The notes under the pieces were generated by a model. It saw only the letters and a program-made list of their open reading frames with translations. It did not search any database and was not told where the DNA came from. DNA of 64,000 nucleotides from Myxococcales bacterium (GTDB lineage: Bacteria > Myxococcota_A > Bradymonadia > UBA7976 > UBA1532): NCBI GenBank assembly GCA_020633435.1, contig JACKDP010000002.1:248001-312000 (forward strand), read 5' to 3'. Position 1 is the first letter of the stretch. Each line of letters opens with the position of its first letter. The translations under genes and the position numbers were made by a program. Positions 50,752 to 60,193 of the stretch are shown piece after piece.

Positions 50752-51234
50752 TCATTGATCGATCTGGACGTCCGCCGGCGGCCGCTCGCAGAGGGCCGCC
50801 AGGGGCCGGTCGCAGCCATAGTCGTTCCAGGTGCCGGTGTGGGAGTACATGAAGACACAGTCTTCCGATCCCCAGCGGTCGTTGGGTTCGTCGCCGTACC
50901 AGGCGGGCAGCGTGAGCGGCTGGCCGTCGACCCACGCGAACCGCCCCTCCTCCTCCGCGTCGGACAGGCCGATCCAGTGCCACCCCCGGACGCTGTCATC
51001 GGCGAGGGCGGCGAGGGCGTCCGCTTCGCCGGGCTCATCGAGGATGGCGAGCGTCCCGCCCCAGGCTTCGCAGGCGGCGGCCGCGGCGTCGAAGGATCGC
51101 AGGCGGGTGCACAGCGCGTAGCGCTCACCGAGGGGGCGACAGTCGGTGGGGCCGTCGGGCGTCTCGCCCTCGCGCAGCGCGGCGCGGTCGTCGCAGCCCA
51201 CGAGCGCGAGGGCCACGAGCGCCAGCGGGCGCAT
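50752..51234 (-). CDS. C-type lectin domain lipoprotein
   Basis: A 160-residue lipoprotein (MRPLALVALALVGC) with a C-type lectin domain: FDAAAAACEAWGGTLAILDE, WIGLSDAEEEGRFAWVDG, the EPN motif (GDEPNDRW) and WND (GTWNDYGC), ending LAALCE. EPN plus WND is the calcium-dependent mannose-type site, so it probably binds sugars outside the cell. Overlaps the YjbR gene stop (ATGA). Independent of the DGR despite the shared fold class: no VR-like sequence is present. Confidence 0.88.
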   Translation of the reverse strand: MRPLALVALALVGCDDRAALREGETPDGPTDCRPLGERYALCTRLRSFDAAAAACEAWGGTLAILDEPGEADALAALADDSVRGWHWIGLSDAEEEGRFAWVDGQPLTLPAWYGDEPNDRWGSEDCVFMYSHTGTWNDYGCDRPLAALCERPPADVQIDQ

Positions 51235-51626
51235 CAGGCGTCCGCCCGGGGCGGGAGGGTCTTGCTGAGCTTCTTGGGGGCCACCGCGCGGTAGCTCTCG
51301 TCCAGCCAGTCGAGCAGCAGATCCTCGGGGATGCCCTCCCCGGGGGCGAAGCGGGCGGTGATCCAGCCGGCCCGGCCCAGGCCGTAGCCGGTGGGCTGGG
51401 CGAAGGGGAGCATGAGGGCGTCGCCGCTGGAGTCGGGCAGCTTGGCCGAGAAGCTGAAGCCCTCGGCGCTGGCGTACATGAACGCGAAGCCCTTGCCCCG
51501 CACCTTCAGCGACGGGTGGCCCCAGGGGTGGTCGAGGGTGGCCTCGGGGTAGGCCAGCCCCGCCTCGATGAAGCGGGCGAGGGTCGCGGCGATGGCGGGG
51601 GGCGGCGGCCCGGGATCCTGGCTCAT
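51234..51626 (-). CDS. MmcQ/YjbR family protein
   Basis: A 130-residue cytoplasmic protein of the YjbR/MmcQ family (double-wing DNA-binding-like fold): DHPWGHPSLKVRGKGFAFMY, FSFSAKLPDSSGDALML, GWITARF and the C-terminal ESYRAVAPKKLSKTL are typical. The function of the family is unknown. Short and complete. Its stop overlaps the C-type lectin gene start. Confidence 0.85.
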   Translation of the reverse strand: MSQDPGPPPPAIAATLARFIEAGLAYPEATLDHPWGHPSLKVRGKGFAFMYASAEGFSFSAKLPDSSGDALMLPFAQPTGYGLGRAGWITARFAPGEGIPEDLLLDWLDESYRAVAPKKLSKTLPPRADA

Positions 51627-51641
51627 GGGAGCGCCTCGCGG

Positions 51642-52109
51642 TCAGGGCATCCCCGGCATCATGGGCGCGATGGCGATGGCCGTACAGGTGCCTTCGCGAT
51701 CCCGGATGCTGATGCCCTCGCAGATCTCGCCCGCGGGGCAGTCGCCGTCGGCGCGGCAGGGGTCGCCGGAGGGCGAGATGGGCACCGGCTCGGGGGCCGC
51801 GTCGCAGTCGGCCTGCTCGAGGCAGGTCAGCGTCTTCGGGCAGCAGATCCAGGGGTCGGCGCAGCTGTCGAGGGGGCCCGCGCCCGCGCGCTGGCAGGGG
51901 TTGCCCTCCACCAGGAACGGCAGGAAGGCGTCGCAGTAGTCGATCTTCTCGCAGATGGGGAGCGGGTCCCCGATGGCCGGGATGCGCGGGGCGGTGCAGC
52001 AGACGGCGGGCCAGGTGCACTGCGGGCCCTCGTCGCAGGCGTCCCCCTCGGCCTTGACGATCTCGCCGCAGCCGAGCGCGAAAAGTCCAACGAAAATCAG
52101 CGCTTTCAT
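51642..52109 (-). CDS. Cys-rich lipoprotein, unknown function
   Basis: A 155-residue lipoprotein (MKALIFVGLFALGC) with about 16 further Cys residues in CC and CxxC spacing (CTWPAVCCTAP, CADPWICCPKTLTC, CRADGDCPAGEIC). This pattern suits disulfide-bonded knots outside the cytoplasm. No known domain assigned. Three bases separate it from the porin-like gene upstream, so they are likely an operon. Confidence 0.7.
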   Translation of the reverse strand: MKALIFVGLFALGCGEIVKAEGDACDEGPQCTWPAVCCTAPRIPAIGDPLPICEKIDYCDAFLPFLVEGNPCQRAGAGPLDSCADPWICCPKTLTCLEQADCDAAPEPVPISPSGDPCRADGDCPAGEICEGISIRDREGTCTAIAIAPMMPGMP

Positions 52110-52112
52110 GGC

Positions 52113-53240
52113 TCAGAACCTCCCCGTGGCGCCGACGGTGGGGCCCCAGAGCAGGTAGTCGGGCTGCCAGAGGGTGGTGCGATCCGGGTCGGCGTCGAAG
52201 TACCCGGCGCCCAGCAGCGGGAAGAGGAAGTCGGCGCGGAAGCTGGCGTAGGGGGCGATGCCCAGGCTGCCGAACAGGTTGATGGGCAGGGAGAGCTGCA
52301 CATCGAAGCCGCCCGCGAACGAGATGCCCCGGGTGTCGCCGAAGTCCCCCAGGTCGATGGAGGTCCAGGTGGTGAACGGCGCGAAGGTGCCCGTGATGCG
52401 CCAGCAGAAGGTCTCGCAGGTCAGCAGCTCGACGCGGGCGCCGAGCTGGTAGCTGGAGATGGCGGCGTCCTGCAGCACGTAGCCCTGGGCGCTGGTGCCG
52501 GCGTCCTCGCCGAAGCCGATGACCACGGGGCGGCTCCACCGGCTGTAGCGCAGGTAGTAGCCGAAGCCGCCGCCGCCGTACTCGCCGCGCCGCCGCGGCT
52601 TGTCGAAGGCGTCCAGGCCCCCCGCGCCGTCGGGGAAGATGCCCGCTTCGGCGCTGAAGTAGTCGGTCGCCCAGCCCGCCCCGCGGTTCTCGAACCACGG
52701 GTTGCCGTGGCGGGTGGCGAAGCGCCAGGCGTCCTCGATGGCGCCCTCGAACCGGCCGTACTCCACCCGCACCCACGTCTTCGCGTCGGGGCCGAGCAGG
52801 GCGGGCAGGTCGGGGCGCAGCTCCCCCATGATGAGCAGGATGAGGTCCTGCGCGATGGGGTTGTCGACGCGGTCCTTCACCTCGTCCTCGGCGGCCGAGA
52901 ACAGCCGGTCGGACAGGTAGTTGAAGAAGGCCTCGTTGCCCGCGACCTTGAGGCCGAAGCGCACCTCGCGCACCAGGCCCTGGCCGGTGCCGATGGACTG
53001 GATGGCCTGGTTGAGGGGGCTGTCGTCCAGCAGCGAGGTGAGCGAGGAGATGCCCCCGCTGAGGTTCGCGTAGAAGAGGCCGATGCCGGCCTCCAGGTGG
53101 ACCGTGCGGTTGATCAGCTCCCAGAACGTCTCGGCCATGGCGTCATCGTTGCCGAAGCGCTTCTGCAGGTTCTCGGCCCGGGCCGGCCCCAGCACCCCCA
53201 GCACCACCCCCAGGGCCCAGAGGCCCACCCCCCGTCTCAT
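52113..53240 (-). CDS. Probable outer-membrane beta-barrel protein
   Basis: A 375-residue protein with Sec signal (MRRGVGLWALGVVLGVLGP) and GGAGGACCG before the ATG. The first 130 residues are helical; the rest has alternating strands with aromatic girdles (GGGGFGYYLRYSRWSRPVVI) and ends VGATGRF, a terminal Phe as in outer-membrane proteins. Family unknown. Transcribed toward the Cys-rich lipoprotein. Confidence 0.65.
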   Translation of the reverse strand: MRRGVGLWALGVVLGVLGPARAENLQKRFGNDDAMAETFWELINRTVHLEAGIGLFYANLSGGISSLTSLLDDSPLNQAIQSIGTGQGLVREVRFGLKVAGNEAFFNYLSDRLFSAAEDEVKDRVDNPIAQDLILLIMGELRPDLPALLGPDAKTWVRVEYGRFEGAIEDAWRFATRHGNPWFENRGAGWATDYFSAEAGIFPDGAGGLDAFDKPRRRGEYGGGGFGYYLRYSRWSRPVVIGFGEDAGTSAQGYVLQDAAISSYQLGARVELLTCETFCWRITGTFAPFTTWTSIDLGDFGDTRGISFAGGFDVQLSLPINLFGSLGIAPYASFRADFLFPLLGAGYFDADPDRTTLWQPDYLLWGPTVGATGRF

Positions 53241-53370
53241 CGGTCCTCCTGGTCGTCGTCGGCGGCCGGTGGTGCAGCGCGCGTGCCGGTCGCCGCGGGC
53301 CCTGCGCAGGCGGCCTGGCGCCAGCGCGGGCGTGGGCGCCCGGCGGGCGCACGCCCACCGCCCACGCGCG

Positions 53371-54531
53371 TCAGAGCTGGCTGGCGATGATGACCCGCTG
53401 GATCTCGCTGGTGCCCTCGTAGATGCGCAAGGCCCTGATCTCACGGTACAAACGCTCCACCGCCACCCCCCGCGTCACCCCCAGCCCGCCGTGGATCTGC
53501 ACCGCGCGATCGATGACGCGCTGGGCGGCTTCGGTGGCGAAGAGCTTGGCCATGGCCACCTCCTTGCTCACGCGGTCGGTGCGGGTGTCGCGGGCGTGGG
53601 CGGCGCGGTAGACGAGCAGCCGGGCGGCGTCCAGCTCGGTGGCGCTGTCGGCCAGCGCGGCGGCGACCTGCTGCTGGGCCATGATCGGCTGGCCGAACTG
53701 GTGGCGGGCGCGGGCCCGGGCGATGGCCTCGTCCTGGGCGCGGCGGGCCATGCCGAGGGCGGCGCCGGCGACGGTGGTGCGGAAGGCGTCGAGGGTGGCC
53801 ATGGCCAGCTTGAAGCCGCCACCCACCTCGCCGAGCAGGCGGTCGGCCGGCAGCCGGCACCCGGTCAGGCGCAGGGTGCCGATGGGGTGCGGGGCGATGA
53901 CCTCCAGGGGCTCCACCGCGAAGCCAGCGTCGTCGGGCTCGACGATGAAGGCCGTGATGCCGCGCCGCCCGGCCGCCGGGTCGGCGTTGGCGAACAGGAC
54001 GTACTGGCCCGCCACCCCGGCGTTGCTGATGAACGTCTTGGCCCCGTCGAGCACCCAGGCGTCGCCGTCGCGGCGGGCCGTGCACTGCAGCGCCCCCACA
54101 TCGCTGCCGGCCTCGGGCTCCGTCAGGGCGAAGGCGCCCAGGCGGGTGCCATCGAGAATCCCCGGCAAATACGCGGCCTTCTGGGCGTCGGTGCCGGCCA
54201 GCGTGATGGGCAGGCTGCCCAGCCCCTGCATGGCGAAGGCGGTGTCGAGCAGGCCATCGGCCCAGCCCAGGGCCTCGCGCACGAGGGTGCAGGCGCGCAC
54301 GTCGATGCCCTCGGGGCGGCCCACGAAGGCCCCGCCGAACTTCTCGGGCACGCACCACCGCGTGAGGCCCGCCTCGGCCAGCGCGGCGACGGCCCGCCGC
54401 GTCTCCGCCCCGGCGTCGCTCTCGGTCGCCTGCCAGGCGGCCGCGAAGGTGCGCGCCTGCCGGGCGACGCCCGTGTGCAGCGGATCGAAGAAGAACGGCA
54501 AGTCGTCGCAGGACAGCGCCGGCCCGGTCAT
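53371..54531 (-). CDS. Acyl-CoA dehydrogenase
   Basis: A 386-residue flavoenzyme of beta-oxidation (trans-2 double bond formation). Signatures: FALTEPEAGSDVGALQC (FAD/substrate), KTFISNAGVAGQYVLFA, RHQFGQPIM, and the catalytic base in RIYEGTSEIQR. Length is typical. Its ATG region overlaps the enoyl-CoA hydratase stop (ATGA), and the hydratase, RidA and dehydrogenase genes precede it in one operon. Confidence 0.93.
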   Translation of the reverse strand: MTGPALSCDDLPFFFDPLHTGVARQARTFAAAWQATESDAGAETRRAVAALAEAGLTRWCVPEKFGGAFVGRPEGIDVRACTLVREALGWADGLLDTAFAMQGLGSLPITLAGTDAQKAAYLPGILDGTRLGAFALTEPEAGSDVGALQCTARRDGDAWVLDGAKTFISNAGVAGQYVLFANADPAAGRRGITAFIVEPDDAGFAVEPLEVIAPHPIGTLRLTGCRLPADRLLGEVGGGFKLAMATLDAFRTTVAGAALGMARRAQDEAIARARARHQFGQPIMAQQQVAAALADSATELDAARLLVYRAAHARDTRTDRVSKEVAMAKLFATEAAQRVIDRAVQIHGGLGVTRGVAVERLYREIRALRIYEGTSEIQRVIIASQL

Positions 54532-55325
54532 GAGCGGCCCTCGAACACCGGCGGCACCTTCGCCTTGAAGGCGTCGTGGGCGATGCGGAAGTCGGGGTGC
54601 GCCATGCAGATGGCCTGGGCCTGGGCCTCGGCCTCCAGGGCGGCCTCCAGGCTCAGCGTGGCCTCGTCCTCGATCATCTTCTTCGTCATGCCGTGGGCGA
54701 AGGCGGGGCCGCGGGCCAGCTTGTCGGCCAGGGCCAGGGCCTCGGGCACGCAGGCCTCGGGGGCGACTACCCGGTTGACGAGGCCGATGCGGGCCGCGTG
54801 CTCGGCGCCGATGATGTCGCCGGTGAACAGCAGCTCGGAGGCGTGCCCCAGCCCGACGACGCGGGGCAGCAGCCAGGCCGCCCCCATGTCGGCGCCGCAC
54901 AGCCCCACCTGCGGGAAGATGAAGCCGAACCGCGCCTTCTCGCTGGCCACGCGCAGGTCGCAGGCGAGGGCGATGACGGCCCCGGCCCCCACCGCCACGC
55001 CGTTCACCGCGGCGACCACCGGCTTCTTCACGCGGCGGATGCTGCCGATGAGCGCCCCCGTCACGCGCGTGAAGGCCAGCAGGCCCCGCATGTCGCGCGC
55101 GAAGAGCTCGGCGATGATGTCATCGACGTCGCCGCCGGCGCAGAACGCCCGGCCGGCCCCGGTGATCACGATGGACCGCACCGCGTCCTGGCCGTCGAGC
55201 CAGTCGAAGAACTGCCGCAGCTCCTGGTAGCTCTCGAAGGTGAGGGCGTTGAGGCGATCCGCCCGGTCGAGGGTGATGCGCCCGACGTGGTCCACGAGCT
55301 CGTAGGAAAAATGCTTCGGGATCAA
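54528..55325 (-). CDS. Enoyl-CoA hydratase/isomerase family protein
   Basis: A 265-residue crotonase-fold enzyme with a TTG start overlapping the RidA stop (TTGA). Typical segments: ITLDRADRLNALTFESYQEL, the oxyanion-hole loop GRAFCAGGDVDDI, and AVNGVAVGAGAVIALACDLR. Of the two catalytic Glu positions of hydratases, the region FIFPQVGLCGADMGAAW has no Glu where mitochondrial crotonase has one (Asp/Ala instead), so it may be an isomerase or a hydratase with other substrates. Part of a fatty-acid oxidation operon. Confidence 0.88.
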   Translation of the reverse strand: MIPKHFSYELVDHVGRITLDRADRLNALTFESYQELRQFFDWLDGQDAVRSIVITGAGRAFCAGGDVDDIIAELFARDMRGLLAFTRVTGALIGSIRRVKKPVVAAVNGVAVGAGAVIALACDLRVASEKARFGFIFPQVGLCGADMGAAWLLPRVVGLGHASELLFTGDIIGAEHAARIGLVNRVVAPEACVPEALALADKLARGPAFAHGMTKKMIEDEATLSLEAALEAEAQAQAICMAHPDFRIAHDAFKAKVPPVFEGRS

Positions 55326-55729
55326 GGGGTTTCCTCCGGGAGCACGGCGGTGGTCTCGATCTCGACGAGGGCCTCGGGCTCCACCAGGCCGGTGACGCCC
55401 ACCAGGGCCATGGCCGGGTAGTGGCGGCCGAAGTGGCGGCGCCAGATGGGGCCCAGCCCCTTCACGCCCGCGCGGTAGGCCGGCAGATCGGTGACGTAGA
55501 TGGTCATGCGGATGACGTCCTCGGGCTGCCCGCCGGCGGCGTCGAGCACGGCCCGCACGTTGGCGAGGGCCTGGTCGAACTGGCCCAGCAGGTCCTTCGC
55601 CTCGAAGACGCCGGCGGGCGTCCAGCCCACCTGGCCGGCGATGGCGAGGACGCGGCCCGTCGCGACGATGCCGTTGGCGTAGCCGCGGGCGGGGGGCCAG
55701 CCGGGGGGCTGGATGACGGTGCCGCTCAA
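55322..55729 (-). CDS. RidA family protein
   Basis: A 135-residue RidA/YjgF-type protein, usually an imine/enamine deaminase. Family segments: IAGQVGWTPAG, FEAKDLLGQFDQALANVRAVL, RMTIYVTD, PAMALVGVTGL and EIETTAV. The canonical Arg near PAR(T/S) is not evident in PAMALVG, so it belongs to a divergent subgroup. Start is TTG 55729, inside the dehydrogenase stop (TTGA); no ATG or GTG is suitable. Confidence 0.88.
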   Translation of the reverse strand: MSGTVIQPPGWPPARGYANGIVATGRVLAIAGQVGWTPAGVFEAKDLLGQFDQALANVRAVLDAAGGQPEDVIRMTIYVTDLPAYRAGVKGLGPIWRRHFGRHYPAMALVGVTGLVEPEALVEIETTAVLPEETP

Positions 55730-56484
55730 TGCAGCACCTGCCCGCCGTCCACGGCGATGGCCTGGCCGTTGATGCCCCGGGCGCTGGCGGGCAGCAGGGC
55801 GCGCACGGCGTGCACCACCTCCTCCACCTGGATGAGCCGGCGCTGGGGCGAGAGGCCGGCGAGCGCCGCGCGGGCCTCCTCCTCGGTGCGCCCCGTCGTC
55901 TCCATGATGCGGTCGATGGAGGCGCGGGCCATGTCCGTCTCGACGAAGCCGGGGCAGATGGCGTTGCTGGTGACGCCGTGCTTCGCCAGCTCGACGGCCA
56001 GGGCGCGCATGAGGCCGACGACGCCGTGCTTCGACGCGCAGTAGGCGGCGGTGTAGGCGTAGCCCGTGAGGCCCGCGTTGCTGGCGATGAAGACCAGCCG
56101 GCCGAAGCCGCGGGCCTGCATGCCGGGGACGACGGCCTGGGTCACATGGAAGCTGCCGGTGAGGTTCACGGCGAGCGTCTGGGCCCAGTCGGCGGCGGTG
56201 GTGCGGGCGAACGGCGCGCTCAGGGCGACGCCGGCGTTGTTCACGAGCACGTCGATGGGCCCGAGCGTCGCCTCCACCTGGGCGACGGCCGCCGCGACGG
56301 AGGCGGGATCCGCCACGTCCAGCGGCACGGCCATGCCCCCGAGCCACTTCGCTTTGTCTTGTACATCCGCGGGGTTGCGGGCGGCGAAGGCCACCTTGTG
56401 CCCATCCTCCGCGAGCCCCTGGGCGATGGCGGCCCCGATCCCCCGGGAGGCGCCCGTCACCAGCACGACGCGTTCTTCGCTCAT
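55726..56484 (-). CDS. Short-chain dehydrogenase/reductase
   Basis: A 252-residue SDR: TGASRGIGAAIA nucleotide motif, NNAG, catalytic Ser (FIASNAG), YxxxK (YCASKHG) and PGFVETDMA. Likely a 3-hydroxyacyl-CoA or acetoacetyl-CoA type enzyme given its place in a fatty-acid oxidation operon, but the SDR family is too diverse to fix the substrate. The GTG/ATG-rich operon order is SDR, RidA, hydratase, acyl-CoA dehydrogenase. Confidence 0.9.
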   Translation of the reverse strand: MSEERVVLVTGASRGIGAAIAQGLAEDGHKVAFAARNPADVQDKAKWLGGMAVPLDVADPASVAAAVAQVEATLGPIDVLVNNAGVALSAPFARTTAADWAQTLAVNLTGSFHVTQAVVPGMQARGFGRLVFIASNAGLTGYAYTAAYCASKHGVVGLMRALAVELAKHGVTSNAICPGFVETDMARASIDRIMETTGRTEEEARAALAGLSPQRRLIQVEEVVHAVRALLPASARGINGQAIAVDGGQVLH

Positions 56485-56522
56485 GCCGGCAGTGTTGGGG
56501 AGGCGCGCCGGGAAGTCCAGCG

Positions 56523-57374
56523 TCAGGGCAGGGCGACGCGGTCCAGGAAGGCCCAGAGCTGGGGCCAGAGGCGCTCGCCGAGCGCGGGCCGGAAGAAGCC
56601 GAAGTGGCCGACGGGCTGGCCGACGTCGGCGGGATCGATGACGACGCGCTCGAGGTCGTCCTGGGGCATCCAGCCGAGCAGGGCCTCGACGGCCCGGGCG
56701 GGGGCGAAGTCGTCGTCGGTGAAGCGCATGGCCAGGCGCGGCATGGACAGCTGGCGGTAGGTGGCGGCGTCGCCCAGCTCGCTGAGCACGTAGTCGGGGT
56801 GGCGCCCCCAGCGGGCCCACTGCCGGGCCATGCCGCCGGGCAGGTCGGCGCCGAGGCCGAGCTGGCGGGGGAAGAAGCCGGCCACGGCGGTGGCGCCGGG
56901 GATGAGCGCGTACCAGAGGGTGAGCATGCGCAGGCGCCCGCGGCCCGACCAGTGGCCGTGGTAGCCGCTCTGGGCCGCCACCAGCGCGGCGGCCGCCAGG
57001 CGCAGGGAGGCGGGCGTCATGCCGAGGGCCTGGCCGCCGAAGCTGTGGCCCACCACGGCCAGGGGCAGGCCGGGGCCCGCGGCGGCGAGGGCGTCGAGGG
57101 CGGCGGGGTAGTCGCGCTGGGCCCAGTCCAGCATGTCGATGGGGGCGCCGCGCAGGGAGCCGGCGCGCGAGGCGCCGATGCCGCGGTAGTCGTAGGTCAG
57201 GACGAGGGCGCCGCGCTCGGCCAGCCAGGCAGCGAGGGCGGTGTAGAAGCGCTGGGGGGCGCCGACGGCGCCGTTGACGAGGACCGCGAGGCGCGGCGTG
57301 CCCGCCGGGCGGAAGAGGCGGGCGGCCAGGGCGGTGCCATCGTCGGCGGTCAGGGTCAGCGTCTCTTCCGTCAC
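56523..57374 (-). CDS. Alpha/beta hydrolase
   Basis: A 283-residue alpha/beta hydrolase with nucleophile elbow GHSFGG, and an oxyanion region near VLVNGAVGAPQRFY. The acid and His could be the D in DDDFAPARAVEALLG and H in VGHFGFFRP. It resembles membrane-associated serine aminopeptidase/lysophospholipase-like hydrolases, substrate unknown. GTG start overlaps folA stop (GTGA). Confidence 0.85.
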   Translation of the reverse strand: MTEETLTLTADDGTALAARLFRPAGTPRLAVLVNGAVGAPQRFYTALAAWLAERGALVLTYDYRGIGASRAGSLRGAPIDMLDWAQRDYPAALDALAAAGPGLPLAVVGHSFGGQALGMTPASLRLAAAALVAAQSGYHGHWSGRGRLRMLTLWYALIPGATAVAGFFPRQLGLGADLPGGMARQWARWGRHPDYVLSELGDAATYRQLSMPRLAMRFTDDDFAPARAVEALLGWMPQDDLERVVIDPADVGQPVGHFGFFRPALGERLWPQLWAFLDRVALP

Positions 57375-57888
57375 ACGATCTCCAGGTCGGCGGGCGGGTC
57401 GTCCGGGCCGGGCCGGACGAGGTGGAAGAACGTGTGACCTACCGGGTTTGATTCATCCGCGGGGCACGCCTGGCGGCTCGCGACCGCCCAGCCCGCCGGG
57501 TCGAACGGAGGAAAGTACACGTCCCCCGCCACCTCGGCGTCGACGCGGCTCAGGTACAGGGCGTCGGCCCGGGGCAGCGCCTCGGCGTACACGGCCGCGC
57601 CCCCGCCCACGAAGACGGTCTCGGCGTCGGCGAGCAGGGCCAGGGCCGCCTCCAGGGAGGGCACGACCTCGACGCCCGCGGGCTGGTAGCCGGCCTGGCG
57701 GGTGAGGACGACCATGCGGCGGCGGGGCAGCGGGCGGCCGATGGAGTCGTAGGTGCGGCGCCCGACGATGAGCGGGTGGTCCAGCGTAAGGCTCCGGAAT
57801 CGCTTGAGATCGGCGGGGATGTGCCAGGGCAGGCCGCCGTCGCGCCCGATCACCCGCGCCCGCGTCATGGCGACGATGAGGGCGAGGG

Positions 57889-57892
<4 letters not shown>
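57371..57892 (-). CDS. folA: Dihydrofolate reductase
   Basis: A 173-residue DHFR: VIGRDGGLPWHIPADLKRF, GRRTYDSIG, VFVGGGAAVYAEALP are the family blocks, with Asp (in LPWHIPADLKRF) as the acid. It reduces dihydrofolate to tetrahydrofolate with NADPH, regenerating the folate oxidised by ThyA, which is encoded immediately upstream (ATGA overlap). Normal length. Confidence 0.95.
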
Positions 57893-58683
<791 letters not shown>

Positions 58684-58753
58684 GGGTGCCTCGCTTGTCG
58701 GTTCCCGGGGGGCGTCATATCATCCCCGGCGCCAGGACGGAGGAGGGATGGCG

Positions 58754-59605
58754 ATGGAGATCCGACGCATCACGGTCATCGGCGCGGGCACCATGGGGCA
58801 CGGCATCGCGGGCCAGGCGGCCCTGTCGGGGTTCGAGGTCATCCTCAACGACCTCGATCCCGGGCGCACGGGGGCGGGGCAGGCGGCCATCCACCGGAGC
58901 TGGGGCACCGGCGTCGAGAAGGGCAAGGTCACCGAGGCCCAGGCCGCCGAGGCCGCGGGTCGGCTGACGACGTCCACCGATCTGGAGGCCGCCGTCGCGG
59001 ACGCCGATCTCATCATCGAGGCGGTGCCCGAGAGCCTGGAGCTGAAGCGCGCCATCTTCGCCCGGGTGGACGCGGTGGCGCCGGCCGGGGCGCTGCTCGC
59101 CACCAACACCAGCAGCCTGCCTGTCACCGAGATCGCCGCCGCCACGAAGCGCCCGGCGCAGGTCGTCGGGATGCACTTCTTCAACCCCGTCGCGGTGATG
59201 AAGCTGCTGGAGCTGGTGCGCGGCGAGCACACGAGCGACGCCACCGTCGAGGCTGCACGCGCGCTGGGCGCCGCGCTCGGCAAGGAGACCATCCTGGTCA
59301 TCGACTCGCCGGGCTTCGCCACCAGCCGGCTGGGCATCGCCCTCGGCAACGAGGCCATGCGCATGTTTGAAGAAGGCGTCGCCAGCGCCGCCGACATCGA
59401 CACGGCCATGACGCTCGGCTACCGCCACCCCATCGGCCCGCTGGCGCTCACCGACCTGGTGGGCCTCGACGTGCGGCTGGCCATCACCGAGCACCTGTAC
59501 CGGGAGCTGGGCACCGACACCTTCCGCCCCCCGCGCATCCTCAAGCGCATGGTGCGGGCCGGCAAGCTGGGCCGGAAGTCGGGCGAGGGCTTCTACCGGT
59601 ACTGA
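58754..59605 (+). CDS. 3-hydroxybutyryl-CoA dehydrogenase
   Basis: A 283-residue NAD-dependent 3-hydroxyacyl-CoA dehydrogenase: GAGTMGHGIA Rossmann loop, ATNTSSLPVTEIA, GMHFFNPVAVMKLLE (catalytic His), and C-terminal HPIGPLALTDLVGLD. It fits the FadB2/Hbd type. The ATG at 58754 is at better distance from GGAGGAGGG than a second ATG at 58748. It belongs functionally with the oxidation operon on the other strand. Downstream genes appear unrelated. Confidence 0.94.
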   Translation: MEIRRITVIGAGTMGHGIAGQAALSGFEVILNDLDPGRTGAGQAAIHRSWGTGVEKGKVTEAQAAEAAGRLTTSTDLEAAVADADLIIEAVPESLELKRAIFARVDAVAPAGALLATNTSSLPVTEIAAATKRPAQVVGMHFFNPVAVMKLLELVRGEHTSDATVEAARALGAALGKETILVIDSPGFATSRLGIALGNEAMRMFEEGVASAADIDTAMTLGYRHPIGPLALTDLVGLDVRLAITEHLYRELGTDTFRPPRILKRMVRAGKLGRKSGEGFYRY

Positions 59606-59608
59606 GGC

Positions 59609-60193
59609 GTGGCACTCCCCGATCGCATCCGCGCGGCCGTCGAAGGCGCCGTCGCTGGCAGCCGGCGGCCGGCCACGGAGGCGTTCATCGATGTCCTGGA
59701 GGCCCTGGGCGCGCTGCCCGGCGCCGAGGACGCAGGCTGGGGGACGCACCGCCATCTGGAGTACGAGACGTGGGTCGGCGCCCCGGAGGTCGCCCGGCGT
59801 CGGGTGCACGCGCTCGCGCTGGTCGCCCCGCTACGCCTGGCCCTGGCGCCGGTCGTCGTCGGGGAGCTGCCGGCGGGGGACGGGAGCGTCGTGCTGGTGA
59901 CCCGCTACGCGGCCTGCCCCGGCGAGCGGCTGCGGCCGGTGCTGGCGGCGGACGTCCCGATCGGTGAGGCTGCAATGCAGCGATTTCGTCGCGAGATCAA
60001 CAAGATGGCCGAGCGCGGCCTCGTGCACGCCTTCACCCGGGGGGCCGTGCACTGGCGGGTGAGCAGCGAGACGGGCACCCTCGTGCTCGATGCCTGGCAG
60101 GCCCTGCAGCCCGGCACCCCCGCGGCGTGCGAGGAGATGCGCCAGCAGGTCGACCGGGCCCTCGACCACCTCCGCCGCCGGGTGCCCCGATGA
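59609..60193 (+). CDS. Hypothetical protein
   Basis: A 194-residue soluble protein with GTG start 3 bp after the previous stop. Its middle (FRREINKMAERGLVHAFTRG, then TLVLDAWQAL) is reminiscent of a kinase-like catalytic region with the D of HxD replaced, but no ATP-binding loop is seen; I do not assign a family. Overlaps the next gene (ATGA). Confidence 0.5.
   Translation: MALPDRIRAAVEGAVAGSRRPATEAFIDVLEALGALPGAEDAGWGTHRHLEYETWVGAPEVARRRVHALALVAPLRLALAPVVVGELPAGDGSVVLVTRYAACPGERLRPVLAADVPIGEAAMQRFRREINKMAERGLVHAFTRGAVHWRVSSETGTLVLDAWQALQPGTPAACEEMRQQVDRALDHLRRRVPR

Noticed and set aside
50752..51234. C-type lectin gene as a third DGR target
   Set aside because: No TR-like sequence occurs in it, and its EPN/WND site marks an ordinary sugar-binding lectin.
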